In this document: one piece after another, positions 53,844 through 63,255 of the stretch
Numbering within the stretch: position 1 is the stretch's first letter
How the letters are laid out: each line of letters starts with the position of its first letter
Origin: Blastocatellia bacterium
GTDB lineage: Bacteria > Acidobacteriota > Blastocatellia > UBA7656 > JADIYM01
DNA: 64,000 nucleotides
Reading direction: 5' to 3'
Assembly (NCBI GenBank): GCA_016705245.1
Contig: JADIYM010000013.1
Span: 93,683 to 157,682 of the forward strand
Position numbers and translations under genes: made by a program
Notes under the pieces: model-generated
Seen by the model: the letters and a program-made list of their open reading frames with translations, nothing else
What the model was told of the DNA's origin: nothing
The model's database searches: none

Positions 53844-54446
53844 TCAAGCGTCCCACCCTATCGAATCCCTCAAGTGCCCGAGCCGGTCGGCGAGCGCGCG
53901 ATGGCCCCGGTTCAGTCGCGACGCGACCGTTCCCATCGAGATCCCGAGCGCCTCGGCGATCTCGTCGTACGAAAGCTCCTCCAGATATCGAAGGACGATT
54001 GGCAGGCGCAGTTTCGGCGAAAGCTCGGCTATGGCCGCCGCCACTTCGTCTGACACTTCGCGGCGGTTCGAATGGGAAAGCTGCGACTGTCGGACGCGGC
54101 CGAACGCGCCGAGCGTTTCGTCGACGAACGGCAACCACCGGCGACGGCGGCGGCGTTCGTCTTCACAGGCATTCGCCACGATCCGGAAGAGCCACGTCCG
54201 GAAGCTGGAATCGCCGCGGTATTGCCCGATGACCGTGAACAGCTTCAGGAAAACCTGCTGGGTGACGTCCTTCGCGACGGCGGGATCACCCGAGAAATGC
54301 CAGGCGATCGAGTGAACCGCATCGCCGTAGCGCTCGAACAGGCCACGAAAGGCCTCGCGATCGCCGTGACGGCACTGCTCGATCAGGACGGCATCGTCAA
54401 CCGTCTCTTTAACCGCCGCTCTGGGATGGCCCATGTCGTCCGTCAT
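53844..54446 (-). CDS. ECF-type RNA polymerase sigma factor
   Basis: About 200 aa. Sigma-2 region FERYGDAVHSIAWHFSGDPA to DVTQQVFLKLFTVIGQYRG and SSFRTWLFRIVANACEDERR; sigma-4 region LSPKLRLPIVLRYLEELSYDEIAEALGISMGTVASRL. Start: ATG at 54446; the ATG at 54434 is nearly as good and has AAGGA about 11 nt upstream. The longer open frame comes from the upstream palindromic repeat. It is cotranscribed with the zf-HC2/FecR-like anti-sigma gene, the normal arrangement for envelope-stress sigma factors. Confidence 0.9.
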   Translation of the reverse strand: MTDDMGHPRAAVKETVDDAVLIEQCRHGDREAFRGLFERYGDAVHSIAWHFSGDPAVAKDVTQQVFLKLFTVIGQYRGDSSFRTWLFRIVANACEDERRRRRRWLPFVDETLGAFGRVRQSQLSHSNRREVSDEVAAAIAELSPKLRLPIVLRYLEELSYDEIAEALGISMGTVASRLNRGHRALADRLGHLRDSIGWDA

Positions 54447-54497
54447 CCTTGCGCAAGTCTGCACCCCTTTCGACGCGTGTCGAAGCAGCTTTCTTCC

Positions 54498-54604
54498 ATT
54501 TGCCTCCGTGACTCCGTGCCTTCGTGACTCTGCGTGCGTAGCGCTTTTCCACGTGGAAAGGCGCTTCGCACACAGAGACACCGAGGCACAGAGTCATGGA
54601 GGAC
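54498..54604. repeat. Long inverted repeat between valS and the sigma factor gene
   Basis: Palindrome centred on CTTTTCCACGTGGAAAGG (about 54545-54562), with GCCTCCGTGACTCCGTGCC on the left and GAGACACCGAGGCACAGAG on the right. Same style as 23115-23209. It lies right after the valS stop and probably blocks read-through into the sigma gene. Confidence 0.75.
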
Positions 54605-57298
54605 TTACCCATTCATGGTCGCGACAAGTTCCTCGAGCCTCGCAATGCGCACGTCGAGTTCAGCGACGCGCGCACGCGTTGTTTCGACGACCTCCGCCGC
54701 CGCGCGTTCGACGAAGCTCGCGTTCCCGAGCTTGCCAACCATCGGCGCCCGCTCCTTGACGGCCTTCTCGAGCTCCTTCTGCAGCCGCACGCGCTCGGTC
54801 TCGATGTCGATGAGCCCCGAGAGCGGCACGGCGATCTCGGCCCCCGCCACGACGTCCCGGGCAGCGACGCCTATCTCCGGAATCGTGTCCCCGATCAGAA
54901 GTGTCTCGACACGTCCGAGCCGCTTGAGCTCTGCCTCGGACGCCGCAATCACCTCGCGCACGGCCGCGTCCGCCGTCGCGACGTAGAGCGTGACCGGCTT
55001 CGAACCGAGGTTCATCTCCGACCGGACGTTGCGAACCTTCGTGATCAGGTCGAGCACGGCGCCCATCCGCGCTTCCGCGTCCACATCGATCGATGCCGGG
55101 TCGGATACCGGATACGCACCAAGTCCGACGGACGGAACCGCCTGCCGATCGGCGCCGGGCAGCCGCTGCCAGATCTCTTCCGTCAGATAAGGCATGAATG
55201 GCGAGAGCAACCGCATGCTGTTCTCGAGGATGTAGACGATGCGATGCCGCGCCGCGAGCACTTCGTCCGTCACCGCGTCGCGAGTCGCCACGAGCGGTTT
55301 CGACAGCTCGATGTACCACGAGCAGAAGTCGTCCCAGATGAAGCGATACAGCTCGCCCGCCGCCTCGTGGAAGCGGTAGTCGTCGAGCGCCCGGTTAACG
55401 ATGCCCGCCGTTCGGTGAAACCGCGCGAGGATCCACCGGTCCGCGAGCTTCGCGGGCTGCTCGGGCGTGTCGATCCACTTCGGCTCGGCCTCGCCGACGT
55501 TCATCAGCACGAACCGCGACGCGTTCCAGATCTTGTTCGTGAAGTTGCGGTACTCCTCGACGCGGTCGTTTTTCCAGCGAATGTCGCTTCCGGCCTGTGC
55601 CGCCGCGGCGAGCGTGAAGCGCGTCGCGTCGACGCCGTACTCCGCGAACACGTCGAGCGGATCGATGACGTTGTTTCGCGTCTTGGACATCTTCTTGCCG
55701 TGCCCGTCGAGAATGAGCCCCGTGATCACCACTTCGCGGAACGGCACGTCGCCCATGAACTTCAGTCCCATCATCATCATCCGGGCCACCCAGAAGAAGA
55801 TGATGTCGAATCCGGTCACCAGAACGGTCGTCGGATAGAACGCCTCGAGGTCCGCAGTTTTCTCGGGCCAGCCCAGCGTCGAGAAGGGCCACAGCGCCGA
55901 GGAGAACCACGTGTCGAGCACGTCTTCGTCCTGCACGAGTCCCGCCTCGCCGCACATCACGCACGTGGACGGCGTCTCGCGCGAAACAGTCGCGTGACCG
56001 TTGGTGCAGTACCACGCGGGAATCCGGTGGCCCCACCAGAGCTGGCGCGAGATGCACCACGGCTGGATGTTCTCCATCCAGTCCGTGTAGACCTTCGTCC
56101 ACCGCTCCGGCACGAACTTAGTCCGTCCGTCGTTGACGACCGCGAGCGCCGCGTCGGCCATGTCCTTCACGTCGAGGAACCACTGCTCGGAGAGCATCGG
56201 TTCGATCACTCGATGGCAGCGCTGGCACTGCGGCACCTGGTGCACGTAGTCCTTCACGTCGCCGAGCAGGCCCTGCGCCTCGAGGTCCTCGACGACCTTC
56301 TTCCTCGCTTCGAAACGGTCGAGTCCGGCGTAGGGACCCGCCGCGTCCGTCATCACACCGTCCGGACCGATGACGACGACCTGCGGGAGGTTGTGCCGCT
56401 CGCCGATGGCCAGGTCGGTCGGGTCGTGCGCCGGAGTCACCTTCACCGCACCGGTCCCGAACTCGGCCTCGACGGCCTCATCCGCGACAACCGGAATCTC
56501 GCGACCGAGCAGCGGGAGCACGAGCTGCTTCCCGAGCAGATGGCTGTAACGCTCGTCTTTCGGATGCACCGCGACGGCCGTGTCACCGAGCATCGTCTCG
56601 GGACGCGTCGTCGCCACCGTGATGAACTCGTCCGGATGGTCCTTCACCGGATACCGGATCTCGGTAAGCGCGCCCTTCACTTCATCCTTCGGCGATTCGA
56701 GATCCGAAAGCGCTCCGTGCTCGATGCACCAGTTCACCATTCGAACGCCGCGATAGATCAGACCTTCCTCGAAGAGCGTGACGAAGACTTCACGAACGGC
56801 GTGTGACAGGCCTTCGTCGAGCGTGAACCGCTCTCGCGTCCAGTCGACCGAGGCGCCTTCGCGTCGAATCTGCCGCTGAATCGTGCCGCCGGAGTGCTCG
56901 CGCCAGTCCCACACCTTCTTCTCGAAATCCTCGCGACCGAGTTCCTGGCGCGTCTGGCCGGTCTCGGCCTTGAGCTGCTTCTCGACGACGACCTGCGTGG
57001 CGATGCCAGCGTGATCCGTGCCCGGCAGCCACAGCGACTTGAAGTGCTGCATTCGGCGGCGACGCGTGAGGATGTCCATGAGCGTATGCTGGAGCGCGTG
57101 GCCCATGTGCAGGTATCCCGTGACGTTCGGCGGCGGAATGACGATCGAATACGGCTCGCCCGGAGCGCCGGCCGAAGGCGTGAAGTCGCCGCGTGACTCC
57201 CAAACTGCGTACCAGCGCTCTTCGGCTGCTCGGGGATCGTACTGGGACGGAATGTCAGTGGTGGCGGCCGCCGGCTGCGGCTCTTTTGATTCGCTCAC
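54605..57298 (-). CDS. valS: Valyl-tRNA synthetase
   Basis: 897 aa class I synthetase. Charges tRNA-Val. HIGH-type motif PPPNVTGYLHMGHAL (residues about 49-63), the editing (CP1) domain between about 190 and 400 including the ATTRPETMLGDTAVAVHP strand, zinc-like CxxC pair CQRCH and CVMCGEAG, KMSKS-type motif GKKMSKTRNNVID, tRNA-anticodon domain, and a C-terminal coiled-coil arm (RVRLQKELEKAVKERAPMV) that is specific to ValRS. The start ATG at 57298 is preceded by a weak site. No T-box leader is apparent in the 300 bases upstream. Confidence 0.96.
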   Translation of the reverse strand: MSESKEPQPAAATTDIPSQYDPRAAEERWYAVWESRGDFTPSAGAPGEPYSIVIPPPNVTGYLHMGHALQHTLMDILTRRRRMQHFKSLWLPGTDHAGIATQVVVEKQLKAETGQTRQELGREDFEKKVWDWREHSGGTIQRQIRREGASVDWTRERFTLDEGLSHAVREVFVTLFEEGLIYRGVRMVNWCIEHGALSDLESPKDEVKGALTEIRYPVKDHPDEFITVATTRPETMLGDTAVAVHPKDERYSHLLGKQLVLPLLGREIPVVADEAVEAEFGTGAVKVTPAHDPTDLAIGERHNLPQVVVIGPDGVMTDAAGPYAGLDRFEARKKVVEDLEAQGLLGDVKDYVHQVPQCQRCHRVIEPMLSEQWFLDVKDMADAALAVVNDGRTKFVPERWTKVYTDWMENIQPWCISRQLWWGHRIPAWYCTNGHATVSRETPSTCVMCGEAGLVQDEDVLDTWFSSALWPFSTLGWPEKTADLEAFYPTTVLVTGFDIIFFWVARMMMMGLKFMGDVPFREVVITGLILDGHGKKMSKTRNNVIDPLDVFAEYGVDATRFTLAAAAQAGSDIRWKNDRVEEYRNFTNKIWNASRFVLMNVGEAEPKWIDTPEQPAKLADRWILARFHRTAGIVNRALDDYRFHEAAGELYRFIWDDFCSWYIELSKPLVATRDAVTDEVLAARHRIVYILENSMRLLSPFMPYLTEEIWQRLPGADRQAVPSVGLGAYPVSDPASIDVDAEARMGAVLDLITKVRNVRSEMNLGSKPVTLYVATADAAVREVIAASEAELKRLGRVETLLIGDTIPEIGVAARDVVAGAEIAVPLSGLIDIETERVRLQKELEKAVKERAPMVGKLGNASFVERAAAEVVETTRARVAELDVRIARLEELVATMNG

Positions 57299-57344
57299 GG
57301 TGGAAATACCTCTCGGTTAGAAAACGCTGATGATAGCGCAGGGA

Positions 57345-57630
57345 CGGAGAGAGTTGACAGGATTGTCAGGATTTCCCGAGGATTGAAGGGAGCGCGACGA
57401 CGCGGTCGGCGTATTCGACGAACACTTACTTCCTCGACACGGTCGGCATCGTCACAGTCGATCCGGTCGGCGAGTTGCCCGGCGTTGGCAACTGGGACGG
57501 TCAGTAACCGCAGGGTGAGTGGACAGGATGAACAGGATTCGAAGAGGATTTACAGGACTCGAGCGGCGGGCGAATGACCCCGCCAGAAATCCTGTTTATC
57601 CTCGGAGAATCCTGAAAATCCTGTCTACTC
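57345..57630. repeat. GACAGGATT-type palindromic repeats and a gene remnant
   Basis: The gap between valS and the CheY gene (57299-57624). Units: TTGACAGGATTGTCAGGATT (57354-57373) and a long inverted repeat GGACAGGATGAACAGGATTC (about 57519-57538) pairing with GAATCCTGAAAATCCTGTC (about 57608-57626). Between them, 57421-57507 on the plus strand keeps the reading NTYFLDTVGIVTVDP...GNWDGQ-stop, which looks like the last repeat of an FG-GAP/VCBS protein; probably a pseudogene remnant. Confidence 0.65.
57421..57507 (+). pseudogene. Remnant of an FG-GAP-like protein C-terminus
   Basis: 28 codons plus stop with a coherent beta-strand pattern (NTYFLDTVGIVTVDPVGELP and GVGNWDGQ) and no start. The GNWDGQ ending resembles FG-GAP blade repeats (GDFDGDG). 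Flanked by dispersed repeats, so rearrangement is likely. Weak evidence. Confidence 0.3.
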
Positions 57631-59520
57631 TCCTCCCAGTCGCTTGAGGATCATTTTCTCGGCAAGGTCGGGCACGACTTCCCAGGCGATCTCGCGAATG
57701 AAATCGTCGTCGAAGCGCTCCATGGCCCGCCGGACGACCTCGTCGATGACCGACTGCGGAACGCCCGCGGCCTCAGCCCCCGAACCATTGACGGGCGTGA
57801 CCTCGGCAACCGACGCGGCAACGGCGACCGCCTCGCCTTCTTTCGCGATCGCGGCCGTTTCGGCCTCCATCTCTGTCGCGACAGCCGTAGCAGGCTCAAC
57901 ATCCGCAGCCGCCTCGTGCCTTTCGACGGAGGCCTCGGAAGCAGCCTCGACCGCTTCGACGGGCACCTCGTACGCCTCGGCAACACCGACTGCGTGCTCG
58001 TCTGGCGGAGGTTCAATCTCGGGCGTCCAATCGGTCGGCGCGGGTTCGAGCGCCTGGATCGCATCGTCGTCGCCGAACGTCGGGTTCTCGTCCGCAGCCG
58101 AAAGCTGATCGAGCTCCTCGGAAGTGAAACGCTGTGTTGCGGAACCGACGCCTGGCGTGAAGGCCTTCGTCATTCCGCCAGCCTTGATCGTTTCACCCGA
58201 GAGCGGCGCCCTCGCCTCTTCCTCCGAGATTCCGGCCGGCATGCTGAACGGCGGCTCGAGATCGACCGGCATCTCGAATGGCGTGCCGCTCGATGTGGGA
58301 ACCTCGTCCGAAAGTGCAAAAGGAGTTTCGCCAACGTCGTACGAGCTCGTGCCCCACGCGCCTGCCGGAGGAGGCTCGGGTTCGGGCTCGAATGCCTTGG
58401 GCGGCTGCGCCTGAGGATCCCACGCCGATGTGACGTCCTCCGACGGCTTCACGGTGAGCGACGGCGTCCCAGCTGGCCGGGCGTTCTCTTCGAGGTCGGG
58501 ATCGGCACTCGGCGACACGCTCGCAGTCGACTCAGCCACGTCGGCAAATGTCTCGAGCAGTGGATCGCGCCGTTCCTCGATGACTGCCGGTTCGTGGACA
58601 TGCTGGTCGATCACGCCGGCTCCCGAAAGATCGAGAGGCGAATCCGTGTGCGGCAGTTCCCTGCGACTTACGACGGCATCGGCCTCGTCAGCCGGTGCCT
58701 CGAAGGATGGCAGCGGGCCGCTCGTAGTCGCGAACGAGAATCCCGGAAGCGAATCGGGAGGACCCTTGATCGCCGACGGTGAATCGATCGGCATCTCTTC
58801 CGGAGCATTCAGCGTGAACGGCTCCAGGTGCTCGACAGGTGCTGAATCGGCCGGAAACGACGGCGGCGAGAAAAGTGCGCCCGTGGGAATCGGCGAGCCG
58901 ATGGCCATGGTTTGATCGGAGAACGACGACGCGGCTTCCGGCTCGGGCTCGTGTCCGGTCATCGCCGCCGGTAGAGGCGGCAGCTTGGCCGTCGAAACGT
59001 AGGGGTCGTACGGCGGCGGGCCTGGTTCCTCGTCGTCGATGTCCTGGCGCGGGACCGGTGTCGTAGGCACGTCCCAACCCACGACCTGTCCGCGGTATGC
59101 CGGCTGCGGTTCCGGCGCAGCCGGAGGATTGGCCGCTGCCTTTCGCGCCGCCGATTCGGCGAGCAGCCGCTTGACCGTCTCGACCAGGATGCGCGACTCG
59201 AACGGCTTCGTGAGGTGGCCGTCAGCGCGGACGCGAGCGGCTTCCGACTTGTCGAACGGCTCGAAGGCTCCGACGAGCAGCACGACGGGAATGTCGGCGT
59301 GCTGCGGATTCGTCTTCACATACTCGCAGACTTCGTACCCATTCCGGCCCGGCATGAAGATGTCCGCGAGAACGAGATCGAACACGTCTTCGCTCAGCTT
59401 GCGAAGCGCGAGCTCGCCGTTGCCGACGGTGACCACATTGATTCCTTCATCGGTAAACGTCAGATTGACGACCTTCTGAATCGTGATGCTGTCGTCGGCC
59501 AGCAAGATCTTGTTCGCCAT
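57625..59520 (-). CDS. CheY-like response regulator with long disordered linker and C-terminal helix
   Basis: 631 aa. Receiver domain residues 1-123: acidic residues in LLADDSITIQKV, phosphoacceptor Asp in LVLADIFMPGRNGYEVCEY, and HLTKPFES with the conserved Lys. Residues about 125-590 are low-complexity, rich in Pro, Glu, Ala and Ser with no fold. The last 40 residues form an amphipathic helical unit (SVIDEVVRRAMERFDDDF, then EVVPDLAEKMIL) shared by acidobacterial and myxobacterial proteins of this type. No effector domain, so it signals by protein interaction, perhaps at a cell pole or motility complex, like FrzS or AglZ-type proteins. Partner kinase unknown. Confidence 0.87.
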   Translation of the reverse strand: MANKILLADDSITIQKVVNLTFTDEGINVVTVGNGELALRKLSEDVFDLVLADIFMPGRNGYEVCEYVKTNPQHADIPVVLLVGAFEPFDKSEAARVRADGHLTKPFESRILVETVKRLLAESAARKAAANPPAAPEPQPAYRGQVVGWDVPTTPVPRQDIDDEEPGPPPYDPYVSTAKLPPLPAAMTGHEPEPEAASSFSDQTMAIGSPIPTGALFSPPSFPADSAPVEHLEPFTLNAPEEMPIDSPSAIKGPPDSLPGFSFATTSGPLPSFEAPADEADAVVSRRELPHTDSPLDLSGAGVIDQHVHEPAVIEERRDPLLETFADVAESTASVSPSADPDLEENARPAGTPSLTVKPSEDVTSAWDPQAQPPKAFEPEPEPPPAGAWGTSSYDVGETPFALSDEVPTSSGTPFEMPVDLEPPFSMPAGISEEEARAPLSGETIKAGGMTKAFTPGVGSATQRFTSEELDQLSAADENPTFGDDDAIQALEPAPTDWTPEIEPPPDEHAVGVAEAYEVPVEAVEAASEASVERHEAAADVEPATAVATEMEAETAAIAKEGEAVAVAASVAEVTPVNGSGAEAAGVPQSVIDEVVRRAMERFDDDFIREIAWEVVPDLAEKMILKRLGGE

Positions 59521-59770
59521 TCGGAACCCCCGCGCCGAGCGGACTGCCGCCAGAGATTTTGGACGTTCGGACCGCTCTGATTTGAAGATGGAACCTTTCC
59601 GGCAGTCTAGAACAGGTGCTGTTTAAAGGCAACGCTTTCCGCAGTTGCGGGGAGATTGGTCCGAGCGCGACGTCGTCGGAGGAGGGGGTGCATGGAATGC
59701 AGGCACCGTGGTCCAGCCGCGAGTTGGCTATGAACGACGGCCCGTCGCTGCGCTCCGGGTTCTGGGTCAA

Positions 59771-60036
59771 CGACGGCTCGTTTTCACGGCCCGTCCGAAC
59801 GCGCACCGTTTGACCCAGAACCCCGAGCGAAGCGAGGGGCCGACCGTGGCACTCACGCTCCACGAATCGAACGACTGCTCGTTTTCACGGCCCGTCCGAA
59901 CGCGCACCGTTTGACCCAGAACCCCGAGCGCAGCGAGGGGCCGACCGTGACACCCGCGCTCCACGAATCAAACGACGGCCCGATTTCACGGCCCGTCCAA
60001 ACGCGCCCCGTTTGACCCAGAACCCCGAGCGCAGCG
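59771..60036 (+). repeat. 101-bp tandem repeat array containing R3 REPs
   Basis: Units begin with CGTTTTCACGGCCCGTCC and then carry TTTGACCCAGAACCCCGAGC. The latter starts at 59809, 59910 and 60011, an exact 101-bp period. Each unit then has GGGGCCGACCGTG, CGCTCCACGAATC. Units differ at a few bases only. The third unit is cut by mobile element copy C and resumes at 60390. No gene in 59521-60505. Confidence 0.87.
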
Positions 60037-60389
60037 CTGAGCGTGTCCCACAGTTTGTGCTGGACACGGTCAGAAGTGCAGCGAGGGGCCGACCGAGCGC
60101 TCGAGCTGGTGGTGGCGGACGCAAAAGGATCGGGCGAGCGGTACAACCACTTGGCGGGAGGGGGGCGGACCGCTCACTGCGTTCGCGGTTCGGGACGCGG
60201 CGGGAGAGCGGCCCCCGTCGGCCGCAGGCCGACCCGGAACCGCGAACGCAGTGAGCGGCCGGCCGGGTGAGCGCTCACGTCGGTGGTTGCGGATGCAGGC
60301 GGATCGGGCGTGCACCGCAATGTGGCAAGTCTTCATGAACGCGACACAGATGCCCGTGTCCAGCCGATTTGATTATGGGTAAAGGTCAG
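60037..60389 (+). mobile_element. REP-targeting MITE, copy C (353 bp, small internal deletion)
   Basis: Same element as copies A and B: starts CTGAGCGTGTCCCACAG, ends GGGTAAAGGTCAG, with 8 bases fewer in total, mostly around the central hairpin. Flanked by perfect 9-bp direct repeats AGCGCAGCG (60028-60036 and 60390-60398). It interrupts a unit of the 101-bp array, and the intact units of that array show what the empty site looked like. This is the clearest proof of insertion in the window. Confidence 0.9.
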
Positions 60390-60468
60390 AGCGCAGCGAG
60401 GGGCCGACCGTGGCACTCACGCTCCACGAATCGAACGACGCCCCGTCCAAACGCGCACCGTTGGACAC
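60390..60468 (+). repeat. Remainder of the interrupted tandem unit
   Basis: AGCGCAGCG duplication, GAGGGGCCGACCGTGGCACT, CGCTCCACGAATCGAACGAC, then a shortened GCCCCGTCCAAACGCGCACC; decays after 60468. Confidence 0.75.
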
Positions 60469-60505
60469 ATTTCAGCAGCCCCGGATTGACCTTCCGGAAA
60501 AAACC

Positions 60506-63031
60506 CTACGGCGCGTACGCAAACACCACCGGCTCGGACCGAAGTTCCCCATCGATCGCCACGAGCGTGTTCGTTCCTGCCGCGACGCCGAGGCCGTCAA
60601 TCGGTCCCTTGATCCGGAACACGTTCTTCGCCGTCAGGAACTTCACGCGACCGACATCGACCGGCCTTCCGTTGATCTCGAACAACGTCGTCGCCGGCAT
60701 GCGCTCGCCACCCACCGTCAGCTTCACCGACGTCGGTCGCGACTTGACCAGCACCGACGTCACGAGCGGCGGCGGGATCGGCACCCATCGTCCGTCCTCG
60801 ATGTTGTAGATCACCAGTGCGAAGTCCTGGTCCGTCGCGTCGCCGTTGCCCGGAACCCCGTCCCCGGCAATCGTCGCAGCTCGCACCGTCACGGTGAACG
60901 CTCCGCGAATGCCGGCTGGAATCGTGACCGTCTCGACCGTGTTGATCGCGTCGGCGACTTCCGTCGGGTTCGGGGTCGACGTGAAACCTGAATAGGCGTT
61001 GCCGCGGAACACGGTGTCTCCGACCCGCACCTCGAGGTCCAGATCGTTCACGCGAGCCGCGAAGTTCGGCACGCCCGGCGCATCGGTCCAAACGAGCGCC
61101 ACCCTGAACGGCCGCTCCGGATCGCCTACGTCGCCCGTCTCGACATGCGTCTCACCCGCCGTCGAGAACGTCACCGTCTGATCGACGAGCACCCGCGCGG
61201 CATCATCAAAAACCGGAGCCAGCGAGACCCGCCCGAATCCCTGTCGCGCGTCCGGCAACTGCCTGCCGGCGCGCTCCCCGGCGAGCGGGGTCGCAGATCC
61301 GACCAGAATCGCCTTCACCATCGCCGGTGACGGCGGCGAGCCACCGAACCAGTCCTCGATCGCCGCATACGCGCGAACGAGCGCGGCCGCCCCGGCAACG
61401 ACCGGTGTCGACTGGCTCGTCCCCGATGCCCACGCATAAAGCGTCTGTCCGGCCGGGAAATATTTGCTGATGGCGAGATCCACACACAGACTGCGCCCAT
61501 TGTAGAAGCGGTGCTGCGACGCACAACCTTGCACGTGCGTTCCCGGCGCGACGAGATCCGGTTTCGTGCGCCCGTCGTCGAGCGGCCCGCCGCTCGAAAA
61601 GTCCACGACGTCGTCGGCTGAATCCGCGCCGTCGTCGCCAACGCCGCACGCGTCGACTACGCCCTCCGGACGGTAGCCCTCGCTCGCTCCGACAGTGATG
61701 ACGTTCTTGCCGGTCGCCGGAGTCAGAATCGTACCGCCACCGTAGGCGTTTCCAGCAGCGAAACAAACCGTGAACTCCTGATTTCCGGCGGTCGCCGGAT
61801 CAGCGTCACGGACGATCGCGTCGTATTCCATCGACTCGACCGTGTACCGGTTCGCCGGCGCGCCCCAGCTGTTCGAGGCGAACCGCATTCCGTTGCGAAA
61901 CGCGTGCGTCGCTATGTCCGTGTAGGTGCCCGAGAGAAAGATGCCGTCGCCGCGATCGAAGATTTTCGAGCCACCCACTCGTACGAACGGTGCGACACCG
62001 AGTCCGAGCCGGTACCCGGCCGCGTCGACGCCCATTGGCACCGTTCCATCGCTGTAGCCCGTCGCGATCGACGCGTTGAGCGTGCCGTGACCGTAGAAGT
62101 CACCCGGCGACGGCTGCGGGCCGGCGACGAACGACACCGCATACGCGATTCGCGACACGCCATCGACGCCACGGAAGTCCGGATGGCCGTCCGGGTCGTT
62201 CGGAACACCCGTGTCGAGCCCGGAATCAACCACGTCGATGCCGAAATCGAAAGTCTCTCCGGTGAATCCCTTCGCCGCAAGCCACTCGAGGTATCCTGGT
62301 CCTGCAGGCTGCTTTCCCGTCGCGTCGAGCTGTCCCGAGGTGATGACGCCGGTCCGCTCGTCCTGGGGCGACGGTGCGCGCCACGGCTCGATGTTGACGA
62401 CCTCAGGCCGGTCGAGCAGTGACGACAACAACGCGGCGGGAAAGGCCCCGCGAACGATCAGGAACGCACCGACGCGCGAGACTGGGACGAACGTATGGTC
62501 AGCACGGGCGGTCAGGTCGCCGGCAAGCTGCGCACCTGCATCGTCGCCGAAGATCTGCACCGCTGAAGCGACCGCTGACAACTCGCGCGATTCGCCGAGT
62601 TCGGCGTCGAGCGCAGGATCGAGCTTCTCGAGCCGGCCGAACTCGCCAACCCACGTCACAAACGGCCGCGAGACAAAGCGGCTGATCGCCGACGCCGTGC
62701 CACGTACGAGCAGCGCGTCGTCCGGAACGGGCGCGAGCACTTCGAGGCCGTCCGCGCGGGCCGCGACTCGCCAGTCGTCCTGATCGGCCCCCGTACAGCG
62801 GACCATGGCAACGGAAGCGACAGGACTCTCCGCTTTCGCCGCGAGCGTGGTTCGCGCGGAACGATCCAGCGCCTGCCCGGCTTCCGACCGAGGATCGAGA
62901 TTCCCGCGTCGAAGCCGAATCACGTCGCCTCGCCGGGGCGACGCAGACGATTCACCTCCAGCCGGTAGGACCTGTGGAACGACGGTCAGCCAGACGGCTG
63001 CAACGGCGAGCGTCAGAAGAAGTCGAGACAT
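60506..63031 (-). CDS. Secreted subtilisin-like serine protease (S8) with IPT-like C-terminus
   Basis: About 841 aa from the ATG at 63031 (a GTG at 63049 is the alternative). Signal peptide residues 1-24. A long pro-region (about 25-255) precedes the catalytic domain. Triad: Asp at about 269 in GIDVVDSGLDTG, His at about 315 in FYGHGTLNAS, Ser at about 539 in ASGTSQSTPVVAGAAAL; oxyanion Asn in NSWGAPAN/AAGNAYGGG. A P-domain-like beta region (about 600-745; FRVALVWTDAPGVPNFAARV) and a final IPT-like fold (about 750-840; TTLFEINGRPVDVGRVKFL) complete it. Extracellular protein degradation. It follows a second subtilase in the same direction. Confidence 0.9.
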   Translation of the reverse strand: MSRLLLTLAVAAVWLTVVPQVLPAGGESSASPRRGDVIRLRRGNLDPRSEAGQALDRSARTTLAAKAESPVASVAMVRCTGADQDDWRVAARADGLEVLAPVPDDALLVRGTASAISRFVSRPFVTWVGEFGRLEKLDPALDAELGESRELSAVASAVQIFGDDAGAQLAGDLTARADHTFVPVSRVGAFLIVRGAFPAALLSSLLDRPEVVNIEPWRAPSPQDERTGVITSGQLDATGKQPAGPGYLEWLAAKGFTGETFDFGIDVVDSGLDTGVPNDPDGHPDFRGVDGVSRIAYAVSFVAGPQPSPGDFYGHGTLNASIATGYSDGTVPMGVDAAGYRLGLGVAPFVRVGGSKIFDRGDGIFLSGTYTDIATHAFRNGMRFASNSWGAPANRYTVESMEYDAIVRDADPATAGNQEFTVCFAAGNAYGGGTILTPATGKNVITVGASEGYRPEGVVDACGVGDDGADSADDVVDFSSGGPLDDGRTKPDLVAPGTHVQGCASQHRFYNGRSLCVDLAISKYFPAGQTLYAWASGTSQSTPVVAGAAALVRAYAAIEDWFGGSPPSPAMVKAILVGSATPLAGERAGRQLPDARQGFGRVSLAPVFDDAARVLVDQTVTFSTAGETHVETGDVGDPERPFRVALVWTDAPGVPNFAARVNDLDLEVRVGDTVFRGNAYSGFTSTPNPTEVADAINTVETVTIPAGIRGAFTVTVRAATIAGDGVPGNGDATDQDFALVIYNIEDGRWVPIPPPLVTSVLVKSRPTSVKLTVGGERMPATTLFEINGRPVDVGRVKFLTAKNVFRIKGPIDGLGVAAGTNTLVAIDGELRSEPVVFAYAP

Positions 63032-63110
63032 CGTGGCGGGGGTTCTCACGTCGGACAGGTCTCCAGACGAAGAAGCATCTCACGTGCGGGCAGCCATTGC
63101 CATTAGTGCA

Positions 63111-63227
63111 TTGCGCGAAGCGCTTTGGAGTGCGGCGTGAATCGCCGCTTTGGATCGCTTGTCTCGGTCGCCGGGAAGAAGAAAACAAAGCGGCGATTCA
63201 CGCCGCACTCCAAAGCGCTTCCCGCAA
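63111..63227. repeat. Long inverted repeat between two subtilase genes
   Basis: Arms 63111-63152 and 63186-63227, 41 of 42 matching (CGCTTTGGAGTGCGGCGTGA / ATTCACGCCGCACTCCAAAG), loop 33 bases. Likely stops transcription between the two protease genes or stabilises the upstream message. Confidence 0.88.
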
Positions 63228-63255
63228 TGTTTCAGGGCGCTCCGAAGGGCAAGAC

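Noticed and set aside
59771..60468. CRISPR-like array of R3 repeats
   Set aside because: The intervening sequences are themselves conserved with a fixed 101-bp period, so these are tandem repeats, not spacers; no cas genes are present.
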